Shown piece by piece: positions 41,959-49,801 of a stretch of 64,000 bases of DNA. Source of the stretch: a bacterium. GTDB lineage: Bacteria > Sysuimicrobiota > Sysuimicrobiia > Sysuimicrobiales > Humicultoraceae. The notes under the pieces were generated by a model. The model did no database searches and was not told where the DNA came from. It was given only the letters and a program-made list of their open reading frames with translations. The DNA lies in assembly GCA_031082185.1 (NCBI GenBank), contig JAVHLI010000006.1:62001-126000 (forward strand), in the 5' to 3' direction. The translations under genes were made by a program, and so were the position numbers. Each line of letters begins with the position of its first letter. Positions within the stretch are counted from its first letter, which is position 1.

Positions 41959-42880
41959 ACGGCTTGAAGTCGATCGGCGTCGCGGGGTCGGCGATCACCT
42001 CGAAGTCGATCCGGTACGGATACTCGCGGTCGGCCCAGGTGGCTTCCGACGACTGGTAGACCGCCGTGGTGGCGACCGCCGCCGCGCCGAGCTTGTGTAC
42101 ACCCTTGATGTAGAAGAGCAGGAGGTCGCCGGGCTGCATGCGGTTGATGCGCCCGTAGTTCTCATCGCCCCAGCGCTGGCGCCCCAGGCACTTGAAGTAG
42201 TTGTTCATTGAAGTCACCAGCAGCCATTTCCGGCCCGTGCCTGCGGCGAAGTGCTTCAGCACTGTCCGCCGGACGAGTTCGCGGGCGCGGCGGAACTCCG
42301 GCGAGTGGCGCACCTGTCGCCACAGGCGTTCGCGGGCGCCTTGATCGACGCGGTAAGCGTCGGCGATCTCCCTCGTCAGGGGCAGCACGCCCGGTGACTG
42401 CCAGAGTCTCCGAAAGAACCCTTCCAGGTTCCGGACCAGCGGATCCTGGAGACTGCCGGTGAGGGCTACGTTGAGCTCGATGTTCCTGGTCAGGGCGGGA
42501 CCGGTGAGGTTCGAGGAGCCGACGACGGCGATGAAGTCCGAGCCGGCGGTGCCCAGGTAGAGCTTGGGGTGGAAGACGCCCTCCGCGACGTCCTCCGGGG
42601 CGTAGTAGAGCCTGCACTCCCGTTCCGGCGGGGTGTGCAGGGATTCCAGCGCCTCGACCTGGGTCAGCCCGAAGTCGGTCCCCGCGATCACCTGCAACCG
42701 GCGGACGGGTCGCTGCAGCAGGCGCAGTTCGTCCACGCCGCTCTGACGGACAAAGGCGGATGCGATCCTGACGCTCTCTGAGCCGTCCAGCAGCGTCTCG
42801 AGCGCGGACCGGGTTGCCCCGGCGGTGGGTAGAACCTGAAGGTTCACCGGCATCGTTGGTTGCCTGCCCGCCGGAGACAT
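41759..42880 (-). CDS. PLD-nuclease/EVE-domain fusion, putative modification-dependent restriction enzyme
   Basis: A 373-residue protein. Residues about 10-170 are a phospholipase-D-like nuclease with a single active-site motif FHPKLYLG ... GSSNLTG, as in BfiI/Nuc-type enzymes that work as dimers. Residues about 210-350 are an EVE (PUA-like) domain: WLLVTSMNNYFKCLG, GDLLLFYIKG and the YPYRIDFEV strand. EVE domains read modified bases, and fusion to nucleases is a known plan for type IV restriction. Starts at 42880 or 42853 are both possible. It lies next to the MNT-HEPN pair. Specificity unknown. Confidence 0.82.
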   Translation of the reverse strand: MSPAGRQPTMPVNLQVLPTAGATRSALETLLDGSESVRIASAFVRQSGVDELRLLQRPVRRLQVIAGTDFGLTQVEALESLHTPPERECRLYYAPEDVAEGVFHPKLYLGTAGSDFIAVVGSSNLTGPALTRNIELNVALTGSLQDPLVRNLEGFFRRLWQSPGVLPLTREIADAYRVDQGARERLWRQVRHSPEFRRARELVRRTVLKHFAAGTGRKWLLVTSMNNYFKCLGRQRWGDENYGRINRMQPGDLLLFYIKGVHKLGAAAVATTAVYQSSEATWADREYPYRIDFEVIADPATPIDFKPFIPRLGFLARKDEKWGTALQTSALELPRADAQLLIEAIGAAEAAPELRLAVAESRAGYGAEMKRST

Positions 42881-42908
42881 TCGGCCTGGAGGGAGCTATT
42901 CCCCTTGC

Positions 42909-42963
42909 TTGACCGTCCAGCATGCGGTCGGTACCCTGTAGGCGCAGTCGTTTAGACACGACT
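42909..42963 (+). promoter_or_regulatory. Promoter and palindromic operator of the Nramp gene
   Basis: A possible promoter TTGACC (42909-42914), 17-base spacer and TACCCT (42932-42937) is followed by the palindrome AGTCGTTTAGACACGACT (42946-42963), where AGTCGT and ACGACT are perfect inverted arms. It covers the expected transcription start, as expected for a metal-responsive repressor such as an MntR/DtxR-type protein. Confidence 0.55.
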
Positions 42964-42984
42964 AAGTCCAGGACGTCACTTTGC

Positions 42985-44265
42985 ATGCAGCGTTCCGACA
43001 AGGTCACCGTTGAGGCCGCCGGGGACGTGCTTGCCGGCCGCAGCGGGCGGCGGGGGCTGGCCCGTCTCCTGCCGTTTCTCGGTCCCGCGTTCGTCGCCTC
43101 GGTCGCCTATGTGGATCCCGGCAACTTTGCCACCAACATCCAGGCGGGCGCGAAGTTCGGTTTCCTGCTGCTCTGGGTCGTGCTGGCCAGCAACCTGATG
43201 GCCATGTTGGTGCAGGTGCTTGCGGCAAAGCTAGGCATCGCTACCGGCCGCAACCTGGCCGAGCTGTGCCGGGAGCAGTTCCCGCGGCCGCTTGTCTGGA
43301 TCATGTGGGTCCTGATGGAGGTCGTGGCCATGGCCACCGACCTGGCCGAGTTCGTCGGCGCCGCGGTGGGGTTCTACCTGCTGTTTGGCCTGGCGTTGTT
43401 TCCCGCGGGCCTGCTGACCGGCGCGGTCACGTTCCTCATCCTGGCGCTGGAGCGCCGGGGGTTCCGCCCCCTGGAGGTTGTGATAACCGCGTTTGTCGGC
43501 ATAATCGCCGTCTGCTACCTGATCGTGCTGGGGCTCGAGCGGCCCGCGCTGTCCGTGGTGCTGGGCGGTCTGTTGCGGCCGCGCTTCGCAGGCCCCGAGA
43601 GCGTGCTGCTCGCGACCGGCATCCTGGGTGCCACCGTAATGCCGCACGTCGTGTTCCTGCACTCGTCGCTGACGCAGCACCGGATCGTGGCCCGGACCGC
43701 CCATCAGGCACGACGGCTGTTCCGGTTTGAGGTCGCGGACGTCGTCATTGCCATGGGTATCGCCGGGCTGGTCAACGCCGCGATGCTGATCATGGCGGCC
43801 ACCACCTTCTTCGCACACGGGCTGACCAATGTGGGGACCCTCGAGGAGGCCCACCGCACGCTCATCCCGCTGCTCGGCGGGTTGAGCAGCACTGTCTTTG
43901 CTATCTCGCTGCTGGCATCGGGCCTCTCATCGTCCGTGGTGGGCACGATGTCGGGTCAGGTGATCATGCAGGGCTTCCTGCACCGCCGCATCCCGGTGTG
44001 GGTCCGGCGGCTGGTGACGATGCTGCCCGCCCTCGTCGTGCTTGCGCTGGGGCTGGACCCCACCCGCAGCCTTGTCATCAGCCAGGTGGTGCTCAGCTTC
44101 GGGCTACCGTTCGCACTTATCCCTCTGGTCCTCTTCACGCGGCGGCGGGACCTGATGGGCCCTCTGACGAACCATGTAATCACGACGGCGGCCGCTGTTC
44201 TCGTTACGGCGCTCATCGTCGCTCTCAACCTTTTCCTAATCTACCAGGTGTTCGCCGGAGGATGA
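42985..44265 (+). CDS. mntH: Nramp-family divalent metal transporter
   Basis: A 426-residue membrane protein with about eleven helices. The helix 1 metal-binding motif is DPGN and the helix 6 motif is MPHV, both intact, as in proton-coupled Mn2+/Fe2+ importers; in MntH these ligate the metal. ATG 42985 is taken instead of 42922, since the extra residues are unlike the family. The palindrome upstream fits metal-dependent repression. A universal stress protein follows after 7 bases, probably in the same message. Confidence 0.92.
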   Translation: MQRSDKVTVEAAGDVLAGRSGRRGLARLLPFLGPAFVASVAYVDPGNFATNIQAGAKFGFLLLWVVLASNLMAMLVQVLAAKLGIATGRNLAELCREQFPRPLVWIMWVLMEVVAMATDLAEFVGAAVGFYLLFGLALFPAGLLTGAVTFLILALERRGFRPLEVVITAFVGIIAVCYLIVLGLERPALSVVLGGLLRPRFAGPESVLLATGILGATVMPHVVFLHSSLTQHRIVARTAHQARRLFRFEVADVVIAMGIAGLVNAAMLIMAATTFFAHGLTNVGTLEEAHRTLIPLLGGLSSTVFAISLLASGLSSSVVGTMSGQVIMQGFLHRRIPVWVRRLVTMLPALVVLALGLDPTRSLVISQVVLSFGLPFALIPLVLFTRRRDLMGPLTNHVITTAAAVLVTALIVALNLFLIYQVFAGG

Positions 44266-44272
44266 TGCGGCT

Positions 44273-45181
44273 GTGTTCGATCACCTGCTGATACCACTCG
44301 ACGGCTCGCGGCTCGCCGAGAGCGTGCTTCCTGCCGCCGGGGCGATCGCGCGCCGGTTCGGGTCGGCCGTCACCCTGCTGCACGTGGTCGAGCGGACACC
44401 GCCCGACGAAGTGCACGGCGAGCCGCATCTGACTACCGTTGCGGAGGCAGAGGCCTACCTGGCGGAGGTGGCGGTCCGGGAGTTCCCGTCAGGGGCCGCA
44501 ACCACGCACGTGCACGCCCCCGACGAGACCGACGTTGCCGAGAGCATCGCCCTCCACGCCGACGAGTTGCGCGCCGCGTTGATCGTACTGTGCACCCACG
44601 GCCAGGGCGGAGCCCGGGAGCTGATCTACGGCAGCGTCGCTCAGCAGGTTCTCAGCCACGGCAGCGTCCCGGTCCTGCTGGTCCGCCCCGGCCCAGAGGC
44701 CCAGGCCTTCACCTGCGGCCGGGTTCTGGTTCCCCTGGACGGCAGCGCGCCGTCCGAGGCCGCCCTGCCGCCGGCCGAGGCGCTTGCCCGCGCATTCGGC
44801 GGCCGCCTTCACCTGCTGACCGTGGTGCCTACCGTTGCCACGGTCTCCTCTGACCGCGCGCCCGCTGCGCTGTTCCTTCCAATCGCGACCGCGGTTGCCC
44901 TTGATCTCGAGGAGGAGGAGACGCGGCTCTACCTCGATGGGCTGGCCGCTCGACTGCGGCAGGACGCCCTGACCGCGGAGGCGGAAGTAGGGCGCGGTGA
45001 TCCGGCCTGGGAAGTCGCCGCCGCCGCCGATCGGTTGGGTGCGGACCTCATGGTGATGGCCACCCACGGCCGGTCCGGCATGAGCGCGGTGTGGGCGGGC
45101 AGCGTGGCGATCCGGATCATGGCTAGGTGCCGCAGGCCGATGCTGCTGGTGAGGGCGCCGGGAGCGCCGGACAACCTTTGA
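44273..45181 (+). CDS. Tandem-domain universal stress protein
   Basis: A 302-residue protein made of two UspA domains in tandem. Each ends with an ATP-binding type motif: THGQGGARELIYGSVAQQVL in the first and THGRSGMSAVWAGSVAIRIM in the second, followed by the VPVLLVRP-type strand. Such proteins bind ATP and protect cells under starvation or oxidative stress by unclear means. Start is GTG 44273 with GGAGG about 11 bases upstream. Coupling to a manganese transporter is a sensible stress pairing. Confidence 0.9.
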   Translation: MFDHLLIPLDGSRLAESVLPAAGAIARRFGSAVTLLHVVERTPPDEVHGEPHLTTVAEAEAYLAEVAVREFPSGAATTHVHAPDETDVAESIALHADELRAALIVLCTHGQGGARELIYGSVAQQVLSHGSVPVLLVRPGPEAQAFTCGRVLVPLDGSAPSEAALPPAEALARAFGGRLHLLTVVPTVATVSSDRAPAALFLPIATAVALDLEEEETRLYLDGLAARLRQDALTAEAEVGRGDPAWEVAAAADRLGADLMVMATHGRSGMSAVWAGSVAIRIMARCRRPMLLVRAPGAPDNL

Positions 45182-45227
45182 GGCAGATGCGTCCGACCGG
45201 CAGGCGCCCGGATGCGTGGCGCGGAGT

Positions 45228-45317
45228 TGGCGGAGGAGGTGGGATTCGAACCCACGAGGCAGTTTCCCGCCCAACGGTTTTCGAGACCGTCCGGGTACCG
45301 GGCTCCCGAACTCCTCC
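45228..45317 (-). tRNA. tRNA-Ser (anticodon CGA)
   Basis: The minus strand gives acceptor GGAGGAG/CTCCTCC, anticodon loop CTCGAAA (CGA, reads UCG), a long variable arm, T-arm GTGGGTTCGAATCCCAC and encoded CCA; 90 nt including CCA. Its 3' half is almost identical to the tRNA-Ser(GGA) 8.4 kb upstream. Confidence 0.95.
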
Positions 45318-45331
45318 AAAACCTAATGTTA

Positions 45332-46003
45332 TCAGGCCGGCGGTAGGGTGAACAAGGGCAGCGCCAGCAGGTCCGGCAGCGCCGCGATGTAGTAGTCGGC
45401 CCACACCGACGGCTCGTGGTTCACGGCCACGGTGACCATCCCCACGGCGTGCGCTCCGTCAATCTCGCGGCCTTCGTGGCCCACGAACACCGCCTCATCC
45501 GGCGCGAGGCTTGTTTGCCTGAGGGCTTCCATGTAGATCGCGGGATCCGGCTTCTGGACCCGTACGACCCTGGAGCAGGCGACCGCATCAACGAGGCCGG
45601 CGACCCCGGCCTGGGCCAACCACTGCATCTTCCACTCCAGCGGATAGATGGTGTCGGTAATGATCCCGACGATGAGGCCGCGCTCCTTGAGGGCGGTCAG
45701 GGTGGCTCGGGCCCCGCTCAGGCCGTACACCTCGTGCGTCTGCTCCATGATCAGCCGGGTGAGATCCTTACGTTCTTCCGGGTTGGTCACGCCGCGCACG
45801 CGCAGGAACTCGTCCCAGTAATCGCCCGCGTTGACCTGACCGGTTGAGGCATTTGCCTGCGTGATCCTGAGACGGGCGCGTTCGGCTTCCGTGGGCTCGC
45901 GGTCGTAGCCCCTCTCCGCGAGAAGCCGGACCGCGTACTTACCGGTGGGCACCTTGCGGTCGTATAGCACTCCTGCCGCATCGAAGAACACGCCTCGGAT
46001 CAC
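45332..46003 (-). CDS. HAD-superfamily hydrolase-like protein (motif I DxA)
   Basis: A 223-residue HAD protein with C1-type helical cap. Motif I is FFDAAGVLYD, so the nucleophilic Asp is there but the usual second Asp (acid/base) is Ala, like phosphonoacetaldehyde hydrolase (DxAGT). Motif II is IITDT, motif III Lys lies in VQKPDPAIY and motif IV in FVGHEGREIDGA. It is the last gene of the RpiR/ABC operon, its GTG start overlapping the previous HAD gene by 4 bases. Phosphatase, phosphonatase or a regulatory role are open. Confidence 0.85.
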   Translation of the reverse strand: MIRGVFFDAAGVLYDRKVPTGKYAVRLLAERGYDREPTEAERARLRITQANASTGQVNAGDYWDEFLRVRGVTNPEERKDLTRLIMEQTHEVYGLSGARATLTALKERGLIVGIITDTIYPLEWKMQWLAQAGVAGLVDAVACSRVVRVQKPDPAIYMEALRQTSLAPDEAVFVGHEGREIDGAHAVGMVTVAVNHEPSVWADYYIAALPDLLALPLFTLPPA

Positions 46004-46779
46004 GATTCCCTCACGGCCCCCTGTCCGCCCCTGCCCGCGATCGGTCCTGTCACGACCGCGATGATCTCCCGTAGGTCTCGGATAACGACGTCCGCGGCCG
46101 GCTCCTCCATATCGCCGTCGGACTTGTCGGTGAGGAACGACCGGATCTGGATGGCCAGCCCATACCCGGCCCCTTGGGCGCCTGCCACGTCGCGGGAGAC
46201 GGTATCGCCCACGTAGGCGCAGGCCTCCGGCGGCAGCCCCATCTGAGCCGCCGCCTCATGGAAGATGCGCGGGTGAGGTTTGCGGTAGCCGAAGCCGGAG
46301 CTGGTGATGACCGGGTCGAAGAAGCGGGCTATGCCGTACGATGCCAGCTTCCGCGGCACCAGCCCCAGACTCAGGATGTTTGATATGACCGCCAGGCGGA
46401 AGCCGCGTTGCTGCAGTTCGGCGAGCACGGCAGGCGCCTCCGGCCTCAGCGTCCGCCCGTAGAAGTTGTCCTCGTAGTACAGGGTCAGATCCTCGGCCTC
46501 GGCGATCAGCCGGTCCCGGGGCAACCCGTTGTCGGGGAAGACGTACTCGGTCCACACACGATCCGGCGGCAGCTCGCGCTGGTGCTGCTCCCGCCAGCGC
46601 TGGTAGGCCGCCATGCCGGACAGCACGGCGGCGCGCAGGTCTTCCACCGACAGGCCGGGGTCAAGTCCCCGGCCTGCCAGCATCTCCAGCAGGCCGCCGG
46701 CAGCGGTCTGGCGGGTGGCGTCGTCGTAGTAGATCTCCTCCAACGTGCCACCCAGGTCGAAGACGACGGCCTTGATCAC
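46000..46779 (-). CDS. HAD-superfamily hydrolase-like protein (motif I DxG)
   Basis: A 259-residue HAD protein. Motif I is VVFDLGGTLEE: the first Asp is present and the second is Gly. Motif II is VISNI, motif III RKPHPRIF and motif IV YVGDTVSRDVAGA. GTG 46779 overlaps the end of the binding-protein gene by one base. A second HAD lacking the acid/base Asp follows. Together with the ABC importer they suggest handling of a phosphorylated substrate after uptake. Confidence 0.85.
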   Translation of the reverse strand: MIKAVVFDLGGTLEEIYYDDATRQTAAGGLLEMLAGRGLDPGLSVEDLRAAVLSGMAAYQRWREQHQRELPPDRVWTEYVFPDNGLPRDRLIAEAEDLTLYYEDNFYGRTLRPEAPAVLAELQQRGFRLAVISNILSLGLVPRKLASYGIARFFDPVITSSGFGYRKPHPRIFHEAAAQMGLPPEACAYVGDTVSRDVAGAQGAGYGLAIQIRSFLTDKSDGDMEEPAADVVIRDLREIIAVVTGPIAGRGGQGAVRES

Positions 46780-47987
46780 TATCTTCTCCGCTGGTTCGCG
46801 ACCCAGAAGTCCAGGATCTTCGCCCCGTGCTCGTAGGCGTACATGGGGTCAATGGTCCAGGCCTTGTTCTTCAGCACGGCCATGGGCACCGCCCCACGGG
46901 GGAACTCCAGCATGCCTGTGCGCACCGGGTAGTCTCCGGGCACGAAGAACGGCTCATAGCCCTTTCCGCCCCGGCTGTCGCCCATCAACCACCGGATCAT
47001 GAGCTTGGCGGCGTTGGGGTGAGGTGCCTGGTCAATGATGCCCAGGTAGGTCTGGTAGAAGACCGCCCCGACGGGCTTGATGTCCAGCGCGGGCTCGAAG
47101 ACGAACCTCCCGGCCATCACGTCGCGGTACTTAGCATAGTCAACCGTGGCCAGGGGCGGGTCCTTCTGCCCCCGCGTGCCCACGGCCCTGGTCGCGTCGC
47201 CGTCGCTGCCGGCGAAGACCGGATCGTTCTTGAGAAAATTCCTGATCCACTGGAAGGCGGCATTCGGGCAGTCCTTGTCGAGGACGATCTCCTTGCCGAA
47301 CGCATCCTTGTAGGAGCTCGCGAAGTGATCGGCATGCTTGACGAAGGTGGCCATCATGCTCAGGTTTTCGCCGGACTCGAAGATGTCCTTGATCTGCACC
47401 TTGCCCTTCCACTGGGGCTTGGTCAGGTCCCACCAGCTCGTGATCGGAGGCGTCTTGTACACTTCAGAGTTGTAGATGACCACCCGCGTGCCCAGGCGCT
47501 GTACGAGCAGCGGCTCACGGAGCTCCTTTGGGATCAGCCCCACCAGCTCGCTCGGGACGAAGTTCCAGAGCATCCGCCTGGGAACCATCTCGAAGATCAC
47601 CGTGGGCGGATCGCCGGCGAAGAACACGTCGCCGGTACGGACGCGCGCACGGACTTCCTCTTTGACCTTGCTGATCACCTCTACGGTGCCCATGTCGAAG
47701 GCCTCGACCTTGATGCCGGGATAGGCGGCCTCGAAGCTCTTGGCGGCCGCCGGGATGCGCGAGGACGACGAGTAGACGACGACTTTACCCTCTTTCCTGG
47801 CCGCCGCCTCGATCGCGGCCCAGTCGTGCGTCGCCGGTGAGTGGGGACCCAGTTTGGCTTCCAGGAGCCATTTCTGCTGGGCCTCGGACATCGCCGGCGC
47901 GCCCAGGGACGGCGTGGTCCCCGCCAGCGCAACGGCGAGGACGCCGATGGTCAGAGCGCACGTCAGGGAAGAAACCTGCCTGATCAT
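46779..47987 (-). CDS. AfuA/PhnS/FbpA-type ABC substrate-binding protein
   Basis: A 402-residue binding protein with signal peptide (MIRQVSSLTCALTIGVLAVA). The mature part has GKVVVYSSSSRIPAAAKSFE and the TSWWDLTKPQWKGKVQIKD segment typical of the iron(III)/2-aminoethylphosphonate/sugar-phosphate family. AGGAGG lies 7 bases before ATG 47987, and this ATG overlaps the permease stop (ATGA). The Tyr pair of ferric-binding proteins is not obvious to me, so a phosphorylated organic ligand is at least as likely. Confidence 0.9.
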   Translation of the reverse strand: MIRQVSSLTCALTIGVLAVALAGTTPSLGAPAMSEAQQKWLLEAKLGPHSPATHDWAAIEAAARKEGKVVVYSSSSRIPAAAKSFEAAYPGIKVEAFDMGTVEVISKVKEEVRARVRTGDVFFAGDPPTVIFEMVPRRMLWNFVPSELVGLIPKELREPLLVQRLGTRVVIYNSEVYKTPPITSWWDLTKPQWKGKVQIKDIFESGENLSMMATFVKHADHFASSYKDAFGKEIVLDKDCPNAAFQWIRNFLKNDPVFAGSDGDATRAVGTRGQKDPPLATVDYAKYRDVMAGRFVFEPALDIKPVGAVFYQTYLGIIDQAPHPNAAKLMIRWLMGDSRGGKGYEPFFVPGDYPVRTGMLEFPRGAVPMAVLKNKAWTIDPMYAYEHGAKILDFWVANQRRR

Positions 47988-49801
47988 TGGGTTGCCTCCT
48001 TCTTTCCGATTCTCCGGATCAACCACTGACCTGCCAGACTCAGGGCGACGAGGATTATCACGATGCCGTTGGCAAACTGGGTGAAGCCCTGCTCATTGTA
48101 GCGGAAGATCAGACTGGGCAGCACCCGGGTGGACGGCGTCACCAGCAGAATGATGAGCGATAGATCGCGGATTGTGCTTATGAACGTCAGCAGGAACCCT
48201 GCCACGAATCCGCTCAGTGTCAGGGGAACGATGATGCGCCGGAACCGGGCGGTCCAGGAGGCGCCGGACATAACCGCGGCTTCCTCGAGCTCCTGGCCCA
48301 CCTGGAGCATGGAAGAGACCCCTGTCCGCGACGAGAAGGGCAGGTTCTTGGCGACGCAGACCAGCACCAGCAACGCAAAGGTGCCGTAGAGCGCCGGGAT
48401 CGGACCGAGCGGCGAGGCGAACATGGCTATGTAGACCGCCCCGAACGCGATGCTGGGAACGAGATATGGCAGGAACGATATCTGTTCCAGCGCGCGCGAC
48501 AGCCGCGTACCGCGCCCTTTCACGATGGCGTACCCCAGGAGCAGGCCTAGCAGGCCCACCAATCCCGCTGTGATTACCGACAGCGCGATGCTGTTCTTCG
48601 CGGCTCCAAGCACAAGCCAGCTTCGCAGCAGTCCTGCTTCCCCCTCGGCGTAGCGGCGGTTTCCGCCCTCGGAGATCCAATAGTGCAGCGACAGATTGCC
48701 CAAACTGTAGTTGTTCTCCTCGAGCATGAGCGACTGCCAGACCAGGAGCAGGAGGGGAACCAGCACGCAGACCAGGACGAACGCCAATACCAGGATCAGC
48801 AACGGGTACCGCCAGCCGCGCAGCGGTGTCAGGCGCACCCGCAGGCCCCTACCTGAGATCGTGACGAAGCTCTTGCGCGTGCCGATGAGGCGCTGGTTGC
48901 CATAGATCGTCAGCGCGGACAACACAACCAGCACTACGGCCAGGATGTAGGCGGAGGCCTTGAAGCCCATCCTGAGGTTGTTGTAGAGGGTGGTGGCGAG
49001 CGTGTAGTACCCCACCGGCCTGCCCAGGAAGATCGGCGTGCCGAACGTCCCCAGTGACCGTGAGAAAGTCAGGATGAAGGCCGAAAGTATGGCCGGAAGG
49101 ACCAGGGGGAGTGTGATCTTCTTTAGGATCTTCCATCGGTTCGCCCCGAGGATCTCCCCTGACTCCTCGAGATGGCTGTCAACCGAGGCCAGCGCGCCCG
49201 ACACCAGGATGAAGGTGAAGGCGTAGTAGTGCAGTCCCATAGCGATGATGATGGGGACCGGCCCATATGCCAGCCAGTTGGGGGTGGCGACGCCGGTCAT
49301 ATACTCGAACAGGCCACCTGCTCCGCCCAGCCGGGAGTTCCTGAAGACGACCAGCCAGGCCAGCGCTATGGTCCACGAGGGCAGGATGAATGGGATCGTG
49401 ATCAGGCCGCCGAGCAGACGGCGCCCCGGCAGATCGGTGCGGGTCAGGAGCCAGGCGAGCGGGCACCCGATCAGCAGGGCCATGAGGGTCGCGCCCGCGG
49501 AGGTGACAACGGTGTTGAGAAAAGGCCTGTAGACCAGCTCGTTGCTGACCGTGCCCAGGAAGGTGCGCTTCCAGTGGAACAGGGTGAACGCGCCTTCCTC
49601 GAACCCCCTGGCCACCCGCGCGTCCTCAGGGTGCCAGGTGATTGTCGCCCACGCGATCCGCAGGAGGGGAACCCCCACCAGGTAGATGAGCAAGGCGCAG
49701 AGGACGAGCGAGAGCAGAATCCTGGGCGTCGTGATCGCACGCCAGAGGCGGCGCATGTGCGGATGCAGCGCGGACGACCAGGGAGGATTCAGCGCGGCCA
49801 T
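47984..49801 (-). CDS. Two-domain ABC permease (AfuB/FbpB/PhnU-V type)
   Basis: A 605-residue membrane protein holding two binding-protein-dependent permease domains in one chain (about twelve helices), with EAA-type loops in each half (EESGEILGANRWKILKKITL and EEAAVMSGASWTARFRRIIV). This fused layout is normal for iron(III)- and sugar-phosphate-type importers. It is coupled at both ends: one-base overlap with the ATPase gene and ATGA overlap with the binding-protein gene. Confidence 0.92.
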   Translation of the reverse strand: MAALNPPWSSALHPHMRRLWRAITTPRILLSLVLCALLIYLVGVPLLRIAWATITWHPEDARVARGFEEGAFTLFHWKRTFLGTVSNELVYRPFLNTVVTSAGATLMALLIGCPLAWLLTRTDLPGRRLLGGLITIPFILPSWTIALAWLVVFRNSRLGGAGGLFEYMTGVATPNWLAYGPVPIIIAMGLHYYAFTFILVSGALASVDSHLEESGEILGANRWKILKKITLPLVLPAILSAFILTFSRSLGTFGTPIFLGRPVGYYTLATTLYNNLRMGFKASAYILAVVLVVLSALTIYGNQRLIGTRKSFVTISGRGLRVRLTPLRGWRYPLLILVLAFVLVCVLVPLLLLVWQSLMLEENNYSLGNLSLHYWISEGGNRRYAEGEAGLLRSWLVLGAAKNSIALSVITAGLVGLLGLLLGYAIVKGRGTRLSRALEQISFLPYLVPSIAFGAVYIAMFASPLGPIPALYGTFALLVLVCVAKNLPFSSRTGVSSMLQVGQELEEAAVMSGASWTARFRRIIVPLTLSGFVAGFLLTFISTIRDLSLIILLVTPSTRVLPSLIFRYNEQGFTQFANGIVIILVALSLAGQWLIRRIGKKEATQ

